A stretch of 64,000 nucleotides of DNA from Pedobacter quisquiliarum (GTDB lineage: Bacteria > Bacteroidota > Bacteroidia > Sphingobacteriales > Sphingobacteriaceae). The notes under the pieces were generated by a model. The model saw only the letters and a list, made by a program, of their open reading frames with translations. It made no database searches and had not been told where the DNA came from. The first letter of the stretch is position 1; every line of letters begins with the position of its first letter. This document shows, in pieces, positions 24,248 through 33,133 of the stretch. The stretch is taken from the NCBI RefSeq assembly GCF_014642175.1, contig NZ_BMIL01000003.1:1-64000 (forward strand), in the 5' to 3' direction. Both the position numbers and the translations under genes were made by a program.

Positions 24248-25510
24248 ATGAAGCTTAAAGTCAAATACATCCTCTTCATTGCGGTGCTGCTGTCCATCTG
24301 TTTGGTGCTGAGCTACCTGATCTTTGAAGCACATAAGATTGCATTCATCCTTTCGGAACTGCTGATCATTGGCTGTGCTTTGGTCGCTGTGCAACTTTAT
24401 AAGCAGCTCATTCAGCCCATCTCAAACCTGCAGCAAGGCATCACGGCCATCAAAGATCAGGACTTCAACGTGAAATTCAGACCCACAGGACAGCCGGAGG
24501 TTGATGAACTGGTTGAAGTTTATAACCGCATGATTGATGCACTTCGCATCGAACGTACTGCGCAGCAGGAGCAGCACTTCTTTCTTGAAAAGCTTATACA
24601 AACCTCACCAACGGCCATCATTATCATGGACTTTGATGGTGATTTGAAACAAATTAATCCTAAAGCTGCGGAAATCCTGAAAGCTGCACCAGCGCTGGAA
24701 GCAGAGCTCCGCCATGTAGATACCGGTGTTCCAAAAGTCATCCGTGTAGATGGATTGCGTACCTATAAGATCCAGAAATCGAAGTTCATCGATAGGGGGT
24801 TCGAAAGAAGGTTTATCATGATGGAAGAAGTAACTGCTGAGATCTTTGAAGCCGAAAAGAATGTCTACAGTAAGGTCATCCGCATGATGGCCCATGAGGT
24901 TAATAACACTGTGGGGCCTGTGAATTCCATCATCGCGTCTGCGCTCAGTTTTAAAGCGCTCTGGAGCAGCAATGATGCAGAACTCCTTCAGCAAGCCTTG
25001 CAGGTTGCCATCGATAGGAACCAGAACCTAAATCACTTTATGCGCAATTTCGCCGATCTGGTGAAATTGCCGCCTGCAAACAAACACCAGATCGATGTGC
25101 TGAAGCTGCTGAAATCCGTGGTTGCATTGATGCAGTTTACGGCACAGGAGCGGCAGGTTGAATTTATACTCGAGACCGGGGAGGAGCCGTTCCTCATTCA
25201 TGCGGATGCGCAGCAGCTCGAGCAAGCCATCATCAACATCCTTAAAAATGCAGTAGAATCCATCGGCCATAACGGTTGCATCAAGCTGGTACTTGAACGG
25301 ACCGTTGGTCAGTTGAAGATTATTGACAATGGCGCTGGTATAAAGGAACAGGATCGGGACTTGTTGTTCAGTCCCTTCTACAGCACCAAAACAGATGGGC
25401 AGGGGATCGGATTGACCCTTGTTAGGGAGATCTTTCTAAATCATGGCTTTTCGTTCTCTTTGAAGACCATAAAACCAGGTGAAACCGTGTTCAATATACA
25501 TTTGCGTTAG
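24248..25510 (+). CDS. Sensor histidine kinase (HAMP-PAS), partner of the sigma-54-type regulator
   Basis: A 420-residue inner-membrane kinase. Two transmembrane helices at about 6-25 and 31-50 are separated by only a few residues, so there is almost no periplasmic sensor. Then come a HAMP-like region, a PAS domain (about 115-190), the phospho-acceptor His216 in MAHEVNNTVGPV, and an ATPase domain with N-I-L-K-N-A-V-E near 333, DNGAGI near 361 and GQGIGLTLVREI near 386. It starts 3 bp after the regulator gene and should phosphorylate it. It may sense membrane or intracellular cues. Confidence 0.92.
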   Translation: MKLKVKYILFIAVLLSICLVLSYLIFEAHKIAFILSELLIIGCALVAVQLYKQLIQPISNLQQGITAIKDQDFNVKFRPTGQPEVDELVEVYNRMIDALRIERTAQQEQHFFLEKLIQTSPTAIIIMDFDGDLKQINPKAAEILKAAPALEAELRHVDTGVPKVIRVDGLRTYKIQKSKFIDRGFERRFIMMEEVTAEIFEAEKNVYSKVIRMMAHEVNNTVGPVNSIIASALSFKALWSSNDAELLQQALQVAIDRNQNLNHFMRNFADLVKLPPANKHQIDVLKLLKSVVALMQFTAQERQVEFILETGEEPFLIHADAQQLEQAIINILKNAVESIGHNGCIKLVLERTVGQLKIIDNGAGIKEQDRDLLFSPFYSTKTDGQGIGLTLVREIFLNHGFSFSLKTIKPGETVFNIHLR

Positions 25511-25560
25511 TCATTCATAAACAATGTTCCGTTCAGGATGTTAGCTTAGAAAATTTGATT

Positions 25561-26637
25561 ATGCTGCACGAAAAGACCCTCGATCATCTGCTTCAAATAA
25601 AAGAGATTTACCTCGAACCTGAAGTATACCATATGCCAAGAGGCAAGGAGATCTTAGCTAAATACCCTGATGCCAAGCTTATTGAAGTTGCTTCACACTG
25701 GAAGATCCCGGAGCTGTTTGGCTTTGAAGGTTCCGTAGAGGACTGGATCAGCAACAAACGAAACGTGCTCATCCTGGGGATCAAGAAGTCCCTCAGCGCA
25801 AGAGCAAACAGCAGGAGTTCCCACTGGATTGCACCCTCTGAGTCTAATGGCTGTACGATGTCCTGTTCCTACTGCTATGTACCGCGAAGAAAAGGCTTTG
25901 CCAACCCGATCACCATCTTTGTCAACATTGAACAAATCATCAGGTACCTGCAGCGGCATGCCATGCGGCAAGGTCCGAAATTGCAGCCGGATTTCATTGA
26001 TCCGCAGTATTGGGTGTATGAGATCGGGGAGAATGGCGACTGCTCAGCCGATGCGGCCATCTGTGATAACGTAAAGGACATGATTCATGCTTTTACAAAA
26101 ATCCCCAATGGGAAACTCACCTTTGCCACGAAGTTTGTGAACCGGGAGCTGCTGCACTATGATCCCCAACTTAAAACACGCATCCGCTTTAGCTTGATGC
26201 CACACAAGATGAGTAAGCTTGTAGACGTGCGCACCACACCTATAAGCGACCGAATTGATGTGATGAACGAGTTTGTAGCGGCAGGGTATGAGGTAAATGT
26301 GAACTTCTCACCAGTTATCTATTATGAAGGTTGGATAGACGACTGGGTACTCCTTTTCGCAGAACTCAATGACAAACTGGATGCAAAAACAAAGGAGCAG
26401 CTAACCGCGGAAATCATATTTCTTACCCACAATGAACAGTTGCACGAAGTGAACATGAACTGGCACCCGAAAGCAGAAGAGGTGCTGTGGCGGCCAGAAA
26501 TACAAGAGGTGAAATACAGCCAGACTGGTGGTCGGAATGTACGGTACAAGCGCGGATTTAAGAAGGACTTAGTAGATACATTCACCGATCTGGTGGAGCT
26601 CCATCTGCCATATTGTAAAATCAGGTATGCGTTTTAA
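25561..26637 (+). CDS. SPL-family radical SAM protein
   Basis: A roughly 358-residue protein related to spore photoproduct lyase. The 4Fe-4S-binding cysteines lie in C-T-M-S-C-S-Y-C (CxxxCxxC) near residue 97, followed by Y-V-P-R-R-K-G. Downstream, EIGENGDCSADAA near 160 and the basic C-terminal K-Y-S-Q-T-G-G-R-N-V-R-Y-K-R near 320 fit the family. Bacillus SPL repairs a UV thymine lesion in spores; this bacterium does not form spores, so the substrate is unclear. ATG 25561 is preferred to a TTG two codons earlier. The last codons lie inside a hairpin shared with the opposing gene. Confidence 0.87.
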   Translation: MLHEKTLDHLLQIKEIYLEPEVYHMPRGKEILAKYPDAKLIEVASHWKIPELFGFEGSVEDWISNKRNVLILGIKKSLSARANSRSSHWIAPSESNGCTMSCSYCYVPRRKGFANPITIFVNIEQIIRYLQRHAMRQGPKLQPDFIDPQYWVYEIGENGDCSADAAICDNVKDMIHAFTKIPNGKLTFATKFVNRELLHYDPQLKTRIRFSLMPHKMSKLVDVRTTPISDRIDVMNEFVAAGYEVNVNFSPVIYYEGWIDDWVLLFAELNDKLDAKTKEQLTAEIIFLTHNEQLHEVNMNWHPKAEEVLWRPEIQEVKYSQTGGRNVRYKRGFKKDLVDTFTDLVELHLPYCKIRYAF

Positions 26638-26649
26638 CGCATACCTGAT
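26620..26649 (-). terminator. Terminator of the Gfo/Idh/MocA gene, inside the SPL gene end
   Basis: Perfect 14-bp stem ATCAGGTATGCGTT (26620-26633) with AACGCATACCTGAT (26636-26649). On the minus strand a run of T follows. It includes the last codons and stop of the plus-strand SPL-family gene. Confidence 0.75.
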
Positions 26650-26655
26650 CCTAAT

Positions 26656-27771
26656 TTATAGACTGATCTTCTGTTTTTGGCCACTCTTTACCGCGGCGTA
26701 AACAGCTTCTATGATCTTCATATCACGTACACCTTCTTCACCATCTACAGGTACAACGGGCTTTTTCCCGTTTAGAATGATGTCAGCCATCTCTTCCATC
26801 TGAACCGTTTGGTGCGTCACGATCGGCTGGTTTAATGGCCCTTTATGTGAACGCCCCTGAATAGGCCCGTAATTCGTGGAAGGACACATTTCAACGTAGC
26901 CCTTGGTGCCGTTAAGGAAGAAGCGGTCCAGGTTATTCATGTTGTAGGTAGATAAGCAGGATGCCACAGCACCACTGGGAAATCCAAGTTGAAACTGGAC
27001 AGTTTCGTCAACACCTTCTTTGAAGATTGCAGGATTGGTTTTGGTTTCCTGTGCCGTAACCCAGATCGGCTCTTCCCCAACCATGTAGCGGGCGCCATTG
27101 ATCGAGTAAATGCCAATATCCATCATGGAGCCACCACCGGCAAGTTTTTTATCTACACGCCATTGATTTGGGTCGTTAATGGTAAATCCCGTTAAGCCCT
27201 GGAAGAACGTGATTTTTCCAAGTTCCCCGTCTTTACGCATCCGGATCACCTCCAGCGTTTGTGGCTCGAAATGCATCCGGTATCCGATCAGCAACTTCAC
27301 ATTCGCCTTTTTACAGGCGTCAACCATTTCCTGGCCTTCTTTTGCACTAATGGCCATTGGCTTTTCACAAATCACATGTTTACCCGCACGTGCTGCCCGT
27401 ATGGTATTGTCGTGATGCAATGCATTTGGTGTAATGACATAAACCGCATCTATGTCTTTGTTATTCTTAATGGTGTCGAAGTTTTCATAATTATAACAGT
27501 TCTTTTCAGGGATGTTATATTTTCCTTGCCAATCTTTGATCTTGGAAGGGGTACCACTGATTACACCTACAAGTTTAGCCTTTTTGCAATCTTTCATTGC
27601 ATCAGCTACCCGGGTGGCATATCCACCGAGGCCCATGATGGCCACTCGTAAAACTGGTCCCTGATACGTTTCTTCCATGCCGGGCTTTGCCGCCCATGCT
27701 GCAATAGGGGCAAGCTGCGTCGCTAACGCGGTTCCTCCAAGTTTCTGTAAAAATAATCGACGTGAGTTCAT
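26656..27771 (-). CDS. Gfo/Idh/MocA-family oxidoreductase, probably Tat-exported
   Basis: A 371-residue NAD(P)-dependent sugar-type dehydrogenase. The N-terminus N-S-R-R-L-F-L-Q-K with a following hydrophobic stretch to A-A-W-A (about 25) looks like a twin-arginine signal, common for periplasmic members in Bacteroidota. The nucleotide-binding motif is V-A-I-M-G-L-G-G-Y-A near 43, and EKPMAISAKEGQEM near 136 is the family catalytic EKP segment. The C-terminal part is the alpha/beta substrate domain with GGGSMMDIGIYSI near 217. The sugar substrate is not known. It is a single gene. Confidence 0.9.
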   Translation of the reverse strand: MNSRRLFLQKLGGTALATQLAPIAAWAAKPGMEETYQGPVLRVAIMGLGGYATRVADAMKDCKKAKLVGVISGTPSKIKDWQGKYNIPEKNCYNYENFDTIKNNKDIDAVYVITPNALHHDNTIRAARAGKHVICEKPMAISAKEGQEMVDACKKANVKLLIGYRMHFEPQTLEVIRMRKDGELGKITFFQGLTGFTINDPNQWRVDKKLAGGGSMMDIGIYSINGARYMVGEEPIWVTAQETKTNPAIFKEGVDETVQFQLGFPSGAVASCLSTYNMNNLDRFFLNGTKGYVEMCPSTNYGPIQGRSHKGPLNQPIVTHQTVQMEEMADIILNGKKPVVPVDGEEGVRDMKIIEAVYAAVKSGQKQKISL

Positions 27772-27952
27772 AGCTGTTGTTTTCTGTACTTATCTCAGAA
27801 CCATCTCGGTTCTGCTAATGTTTTAATAAAGGCAAATGCACCTTATACAGCAGGTACGGTTAGTACTTGAAATTTCCTTATAAAAAACCAAGTATACCCT
27901 TAGCGGTTTGTTAAGATAGTCAGAATTAAATTAATAACTAAAATTTAGAGCT

Positions 27953-28240
27953 ATGGAAAATCAACAGGAAAATCAGCAGAGAGATATGGAAAATGACGGC
28001 ACAACGCATGACTCTACAGGTAAAGAATTTGGTAAGATGCCACCAGAAGATTACAACGATACCGGCTTTGCAGGTACGACCAATGCAGTAAGTGCGGGTG
28101 AAGACGCACATGATGATAAGCTGGCCATTGAAGACACTATGATCGGTTATGACGGTGATGATTCGCAAATGGACATGGACTTAAATGTTGATGACGGTAC
28201 GAATGACCTTGGCGATCCTGGGGTAGACGACAATGAATAA
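27953..28240 (+). CDS. Small acidic, probably disordered protein
   Basis: 95 residues, not recognised. It is very acidic (many Asp and Glu), with Gln/Asn-rich N-terminal residues, no Cys or Trp and no membrane segment, so it is likely unstructured and cytosolic. An ATG start and consistent reading frame with a clean stop support a real gene, as does its position between single genes with its own upstream gap of 180 bp. No function can be proposed. Confidence 0.6.
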   Translation: MENQQENQQRDMENDGTTHDSTGKEFGKMPPEDYNDTGFAGTTNAVSAGEDAHDDKLAIEDTMIGYDGDDSQMDMDLNVDDGTNDLGDPGVDDNE

Positions 28241-28440
28241 ACAACCAGTAAATCGGGATGTTAGACACAGCTAACCCAGAGCTGATCCACACCTTACCCA
28301 CACCTCACCCACGCATTGTGTGTGCAAGCTGTGTTTCGGGTGTTATCCAGGACAGCATCAGGTTCTTATGCCTACCCCTTTTAACAGGGTCTGTTTACAA
28401 TTCAGGTTATAAGCAAGCTGTTTAATAACTTTTTTACAAT

Positions 28441-28474
28441 AGGGGACGTTAAAAACAATAGCGCCCCTTTTTGT
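28441..28474 (+). terminator. Probable intrinsic terminator
   Basis: AGGGG (28441-28445) pairs with CCCCT (28464-28468), with an extra CG/CG pair after a bulged A, followed by TTTTTG. The 290-bp gap between the acidic protein gene and the PAS kinase otherwise shows only a short run of CACACC/CACCC-like sequence near 28290. Confidence 0.6.
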
Positions 28475-28530
28475 TTATGTATTTTATCTACATATTTGGG
28501 TAGTGCCCGCACATTAATCCCTGTAAAGTT

Positions 28531-30444
28531 TTGATTGAGCATAATGATGACTTTTATCTAAGTCCGCCGTTTCAAAAGTTTTTTGAGCAATCAGCGAACT
28601 CCATGATTATTAAAGCGAATCCGCCTCGCTTCACGATTTTAGCCGTTAGTGATCAGTTTCTGAAGATCACTGGTATGCAACGGAAAGATCTTCTTCAGAA
28701 AGAACTTTTAACGGTATTCCCGAATAGCTTTGAGGATGATACTGACCGAATAAAGTTAGTTGCTGCCCTTGAACAGGTCGTAGCGACCCGACAACGCGTT
28801 GACTTACCCAATGTAAGCTATGAGAACTTCAATGAGCAAAGCGGTGAAGCTGAGGTTCAGCATTGGAGCAATTATTACGAGCCGCTGGTTGATGTGAATG
28901 GAGCGGTTACACACATCATTAACACCGCCATAAACATTACAGAAGCTTTAGCCAGCACTGCTGAAGCAAAGATGGCTATGCAACGCCTGATCGCGAGTGA
29001 AGCCAGTATCAGACGGATGGTCAAAGAAGCGCCGGTAGGCATGTGCATTCTGAAAAGCAGGCTGCTCTATGTAGAAGAGATAAACGACTACTTTGTTCAG
29101 CTGATCGGGAAACCACCGCATGAATTGCTGAGCAAGCCATATTGGGAAGTGAATCCCGAACTGGAAGAAAAATACAAACCGATCATTGATTCTGTATTTG
29201 AAACCGGAGAAACTTACCGCGCGAGTGGCGAAGCGGTACCGCTTATTAGAAATGGAAAAGAGGAAGTCGTTTATATAGATTTTGTTTTTCATCTGATGGC
29301 AGATTATGATGGCATTAAGAATGCGATTATCATTATTGCAAACGATGTTACCGATCAGATTGTGGGCCGTAAAAACCTGGAGAATGCCTTCGAGCAGGTT
29401 AGACTCTCCAAACAGGCCGCACAACTTGGTACTTTCGATGTTGATATGACCAAGCAAGAAATGATCTGGGATGAAAGGACAAGATCGTTGTTCGGTATTG
29501 ACCACTCAGGTCCGGTTTCGTATGAACATGATTTTATTCAGGGTGTGCATAAAGAAGACCGTGAACGCGTGTTAAAGGTAATCGCCAACCTTTCCAATCC
29601 TGAGATTTCCGACGGTACCTACGATGTAGAATACCGGACCGTTTCTAAACATGACGGTAGCATAAGATGGGTTCGCGCCTTAGGTAAGCTCTATTTCGAT
29701 GATTCAGGGAAGCCGCTGCGGTTTATTGGATCCGTACTTGATATTACTAGTCAGAAGATGGATGAAGAGCGCAAGAACGATTTTATTGGGATGGTAAGTC
29801 ACGAGTTGAAAACGCCCTTAACCTCAATGCTTGCATATCAGCAGATTTTGCGCAAGAAATTAATGAACAGCACCGATGAGTTTACACGTGTAGCGTTAGA
29901 CAAATCCAATCAACAGATCCGTAAAATGACCTCCATGATCAATGGTTTTTTGAACATCTCACACCTGGAATCCGGAAAGATCAAGTTGAAGAAGGAGAAT
30001 TTCGACATGCGTTTACTCTTGGAGGAGCTGATTGAAGACTTTCATATGATCACCAATACACATGAGATTGTGTTGCACACCTGTGCAAGTGCAATGCTGC
30101 ATGCAGATCGTGAAAAGATATCATCAGTGGTATCCAATCTGATCAGCAATGCAATCAAGTATTCGCCGCACGGCAAGCTCATTGAAGTAACTTGTAGTTC
30201 CGCTGAGGACCATATACAGGTGAGCATCCGGGATGAGGGTATGGGCATCAAAGAAGAAGACCGCAAGCACTTGTTTGAGCGTTTTTACCGCATCTCGACA
30301 TCACATCGTGAGAACATCTCGGGTTTTGGCATCGGGCTCTACTTATCAAAAGAGATTGTGGAGCGCCATGATGGCAAGATCTGGTTGGAGAGTGAATCAG
30401 GAATTGGCAGTACCTTTACATTCTCGCTTCCTGCGAATGTTTAG
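28531..30444 (+). CDS. PAS-domain sensor histidine kinase (cytosolic)
   Basis: A 637-residue kinase without transmembrane segments. Three PAS/PAC units fill the first ~410 residues (about 15-150, 155-285, 290-410), the last with a clear PAC end (Y-R-T-V-S-K-H-D-G-S-I-R-W-V). The phospho-acceptor is His424 in M-V-S-H-E-L-K-T-P-L. The ATPase domain has N-L-I-S-N-A-I-K-Y-S near 535, I-R-D-E-G-M-G-I near 567 and G-F-G-I-G-L-Y-L-S-K near 601. No receiver protein is adjacent, so the partner is unknown. The frame begins with TTG at 28531; the first in-frame ATG is at 28603. The stop overlaps that of the opposing gene by 4 bp. Confidence 0.9.
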   Translation: MIEHNDDFYLSPPFQKFFEQSANSMIIKANPPRFTILAVSDQFLKITGMQRKDLLQKELLTVFPNSFEDDTDRIKLVAALEQVVATRQRVDLPNVSYENFNEQSGEAEVQHWSNYYEPLVDVNGAVTHIINTAINITEALASTAEAKMAMQRLIASEASIRRMVKEAPVGMCILKSRLLYVEEINDYFVQLIGKPPHELLSKPYWEVNPELEEKYKPIIDSVFETGETYRASGEAVPLIRNGKEEVVYIDFVFHLMADYDGIKNAIIIIANDVTDQIVGRKNLENAFEQVRLSKQAAQLGTFDVDMTKQEMIWDERTRSLFGIDHSGPVSYEHDFIQGVHKEDRERVLKVIANLSNPEISDGTYDVEYRTVSKHDGSIRWVRALGKLYFDDSGKPLRFIGSVLDITSQKMDEERKNDFIGMVSHELKTPLTSMLAYQQILRKKLMNSTDEFTRVALDKSNQQIRKMTSMINGFLNISHLESGKIKLKKENFDMRLLLEELIEDFHMITNTHEIVLHTCASAMLHADREKISSVVSNLISNAIKYSPHGKLIEVTCSSAEDHIQVSIRDEGMGIKEEDRKHLFERFYRISTSHRENISGFGIGLYLSKEIVERHDGKIWLESESGIGSTFTFSLPANV

Positions 30445-31565
30445 AATTCAACATCCTTCCACCATTCTTTAAAGACCTGGTTAGGTTTGTCAAGGTAAAC
30501 GATTTCTCCGATGATCGGCGTGACTAATGGTAGCTGATACTTATCACGGTTGTGCTTACTTAATCGTATCAGGGGTTCGTCCCATGGGTGGAATGCGAGT
30601 GCGAACTTTCCCGAATGTACCGGAAACAGCCTTTTAGCATTGAGCTCCTGAGCGGCGGTCAGGACTTCTTCAGGTAACATGTGTATCTCATGCCAAGCTT
30701 CATTATACTGCCCGTTTTCGAGGATGGCTAAATCAAAGCCGCCAAATTTCTGTCCTAATTCTTTGAAGTGGGTGTCATATCCGCTATCACCACCAAGATA
30801 TATTTTAAAGGATGGCGTCTGTAAAATAAAGGATAGCCATAGCGTATTGTTTCTTGTAAATCCACGTCCGGAGAAATGCCTTGCGGTAGCCGTATGCAAA
30901 GTCATTTGATCATCAATCACCACTTTTTCATCCCAGTCTTTCTCAACGATTTTTGTGCTGTCGAACTTCCAGTGGCGGAAGTGGGCACCTACACCGAGGC
31001 CACAAACGACATGTCTAATTTTTGGCGCCAGCTGCAATATCGTTTCATAATCCAGATGGTCGTAATGGTCATGGGTGATTAGGAGATAATCAATTTCCGG
31101 GAAATCAGCGGCAGCATAAACATCTGTTCCGGGAAACGCTTTAGTTGAATTCGGAACAGGGGAGGCATTGCCACTAAAAATGGGATCAATCAGGAAACGC
31201 TTACCATTCAGCTGCAGGAAGTAGGAAGAATGCCCGAACCAGATCAGCACGTTCTCTGTGCGTGCTAAATTCTTCAAATCAGTTTTTATGGATGGTATAG
31301 CCGCTGTTGGTTTAGTTCTTGGAAACTTGGTGACAATAAAATCATAAGTAACGCTCAGGAAAGAATAGCCCTCTGTTATCATAGGTGTGAAATGACGGTT
31401 CTGAAACTTGCCATCTTTGTAATTCGGAGATTTTTTGATCAAATCCAGATATTCCCGATTTGGTGCTTTACCAAATTTTTGCTGTTGCATATAGATTAAT
31501 GTTGCCCCAATTAGAAGGAGTAACAGGCAGATTAGACTCAGGATCATTCTTTTTATAATTTTCAT
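30441..31565 (-). CDS. Membrane-anchored MBL-fold metallo-hydrolase
   Basis: About 374 residues from the ATG at 31565 (an upstream in-frame ATG at 31604 would add 13). An N-terminal hydrophobic helix (about 6-25) anchors or exports it. The core is a metallo-beta-lactamase fold of the UlaG/NAPE-PLD-like group: WFGHSSYFLQLNGKRFLIDP near 112, metal-binding H-D-H-Y-D-H-L-D near 168, G-G-D-S-G-Y-D near 258 and a late H-S-G-K-F near 323. Members cleave phosphodiester or lactone bonds; the substrate here is unknown. Transcribed alone. Confidence 0.88.
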   Translation of the reverse strand: MKIIKRMILSLICLLLLLIGATLIYMQQQKFGKAPNREYLDLIKKSPNYKDGKFQNRHFTPMITEGYSFLSVTYDFIVTKFPRTKPTAAIPSIKTDLKNLARTENVLIWFGHSSYFLQLNGKRFLIDPIFSGNASPVPNSTKAFPGTDVYAAADFPEIDYLLITHDHYDHLDYETILQLAPKIRHVVCGLGVGAHFRHWKFDSTKIVEKDWDEKVVIDDQMTLHTATARHFSGRGFTRNNTLWLSFILQTPSFKIYLGGDSGYDTHFKELGQKFGGFDLAILENGQYNEAWHEIHMLPEEVLTAAQELNAKRLFPVHSGKFALAFHPWDEPLIRLSKHNRDKYQLPLVTPIIGEIVYLDKPNQVFKEWWKDVEF

Positions 31566-31725
31566 GTTTTCTAAGAGGTCGTTAGCTTCGTAGTCCAACC
31601 ACATTGGCTGTTTCCCGGCAACATCTTTTGAGTTGTAAACATAGTTTTTTATTTACTATTTTACTGACGCTTAAATGCCGGTGACACTCGTTAACCCGGC
31701 AGTTGACGATCAACGAAATAAAAAC

Positions 31726-33045
31726 ATGAAAAAAAAATTATTAACGCTCTTACTAGTTGCAACGGTAGGTCAAAGCGGATTTGCGCAGCAGATTGACAAA
31801 GCCAAATTAGACAATTACTTCAATGCACTTGAAGCAAACAACAAATTCATGGGCAGTGTAGCCGTGTCCAGGGATGGCGCGGTGATCTATTCCAAAACTG
31901 TCGGGTTTGCTGATGTTGAAAATAAGGTTAAAGCAGATGAAACTTCTAAATATCGAATAGGCTCTATCTCTAAGACCTTCACTTCGGTACTAATTTTTAA
32001 GGCAATTGAGGAAAACAAGCTGGACTTAAGTCAGACGATTGACAAGTTTTTTCCCACGATAAAAAACGCCGGTAAGATTACCATAAAGCACTTGCTAGGC
32101 CATCGGAGTGGCATCTCCAACTTTACCAATGATAAAGAGTATTTAACCTGGTACACCCAAGCGAAGACAGAAAAAGAGATGGTTGCCATCATTGCAAAGG
32201 GCGGTAGTGAATTTGAACCAGACAGCAAAGCAGCGTACAGCAATTCAAACTATGTGCTCCTGACCTATATACTTGAGAAGACGTTCAAAAAACCTTATGG
32301 TGAGTTATTACAAAAGTATATTTCGAAGCCCCTCGGCTTGCAGAACACCTATGTTTTTGGGAAAATCAATGTTGACAAACATGAAGTCAACTCCTATACA
32401 TTTGCCGGTTACTGGAAAATTGAACCGGAAACGGATTTTTCTATTCCACTAGGTGCAGGCGGTATCAGTTCTACAGCAACAGATTTGACGAAGTTTAACG
32501 ATGCTCTATTCGGTGGAAAACTGTTAAAAAGTGAGAGCCTTGTGCTGATGAAAGACATCAAAGACGGCTTTGGCTTAGGTTTATTTAAAAGCCCGTTTTA
32601 TGATAAATCGAGTTATGGTCATACCGGCTCGATTGATGGTTTCAGATCCGTATTTCAATTCTTTTCTGATGGAAACATTTCCTATGCCCTGGTTTCAAAT
32701 GGAACAAACTTTAACACCAACAATATTTCGATTGCTGTATTGAGTGCAGTTTACGACAAGCCATATGAACTTCCGGTATTTTCAAACTATAAGGTTGATG
32801 CAAAAGATCTGGACGCATACCTGGGTGTTTATAGCGCCAAAGATTTTCCGCTGAAAATTACCATTACGAAAGACAATGAAGTTTTAATGGCCCAGGCTAC
32901 TGGTCAATTATCATTTCCACTTGAGGCAACGGAAAAAGATAAATTCAGATTTGAACAAGCAGGTGTAGTGTTCGAGTTTAATCCCGCACAAAAAAACATG
33001 GTGTTTAAACAAAGCGGTCAACAATTCACGCTTACTAAAGAATAA
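31726..33045 (+). CDS. Secreted serine hydrolase (beta-lactamase/class C fold)
   Basis: A roughly 439-residue exported enzyme. ATG 31726 gives a good signal peptide (M-K-K-K-L-L-T-L-L, cleaved near A-Q-Q), while the longer frame from 31675 does not. The catalytic motifs are all canonical: S80-I-S-K83, Y-S-N (in A-Y-S-N-S-N-Y) near 172 and H-T-G (Y-G-H-T-G-S) near 301. The last ~90 residues form a small beta-barrel-like domain. It is a different sub-family from the serine hydrolase at 1192. Likely a peptidase or esterase in the periplasm. Confidence 0.88.
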   Translation: MKKKLLTLLLVATVGQSGFAQQIDKAKLDNYFNALEANNKFMGSVAVSRDGAVIYSKTVGFADVENKVKADETSKYRIGSISKTFTSVLIFKAIEENKLDLSQTIDKFFPTIKNAGKITIKHLLGHRSGISNFTNDKEYLTWYTQAKTEKEMVAIIAKGGSEFEPDSKAAYSNSNYVLLTYILEKTFKKPYGELLQKYISKPLGLQNTYVFGKINVDKHEVNSYTFAGYWKIEPETDFSIPLGAGGISSTATDLTKFNDALFGGKLLKSESLVLMKDIKDGFGLGLFKSPFYDKSSYGHTGSIDGFRSVFQFFSDGNISYALVSNGTNFNTNNISIAVLSAVYDKPYELPVFSNYKVDAKDLDAYLGVYSAKDFPLKITITKDNEVLMAQATGQLSFPLEATEKDKFRFEQAGVVFEFNPAQKNMVFKQSGQQFTLTKE

Positions 33046-33133
33046 GCGTGCAGTCTTTCTTAACACGTTAAAATTTTGAATCACAGCTCCTGCACGTTGC
33101 GGAAAGGTTTATATTTAAAAAAAGTTCAAGCAT

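Noticed and set aside
28280..28340. CACACC/CACCC-like runs as a CRISPR or regulatory repeat
   Set aside because: Units are too short and irregular, with no spacers.
31675..31725. Upstream start for the serine hydrolase
   Set aside because: It would put 17 polar residues before an otherwise clean signal peptide; ATG 31726 is better.
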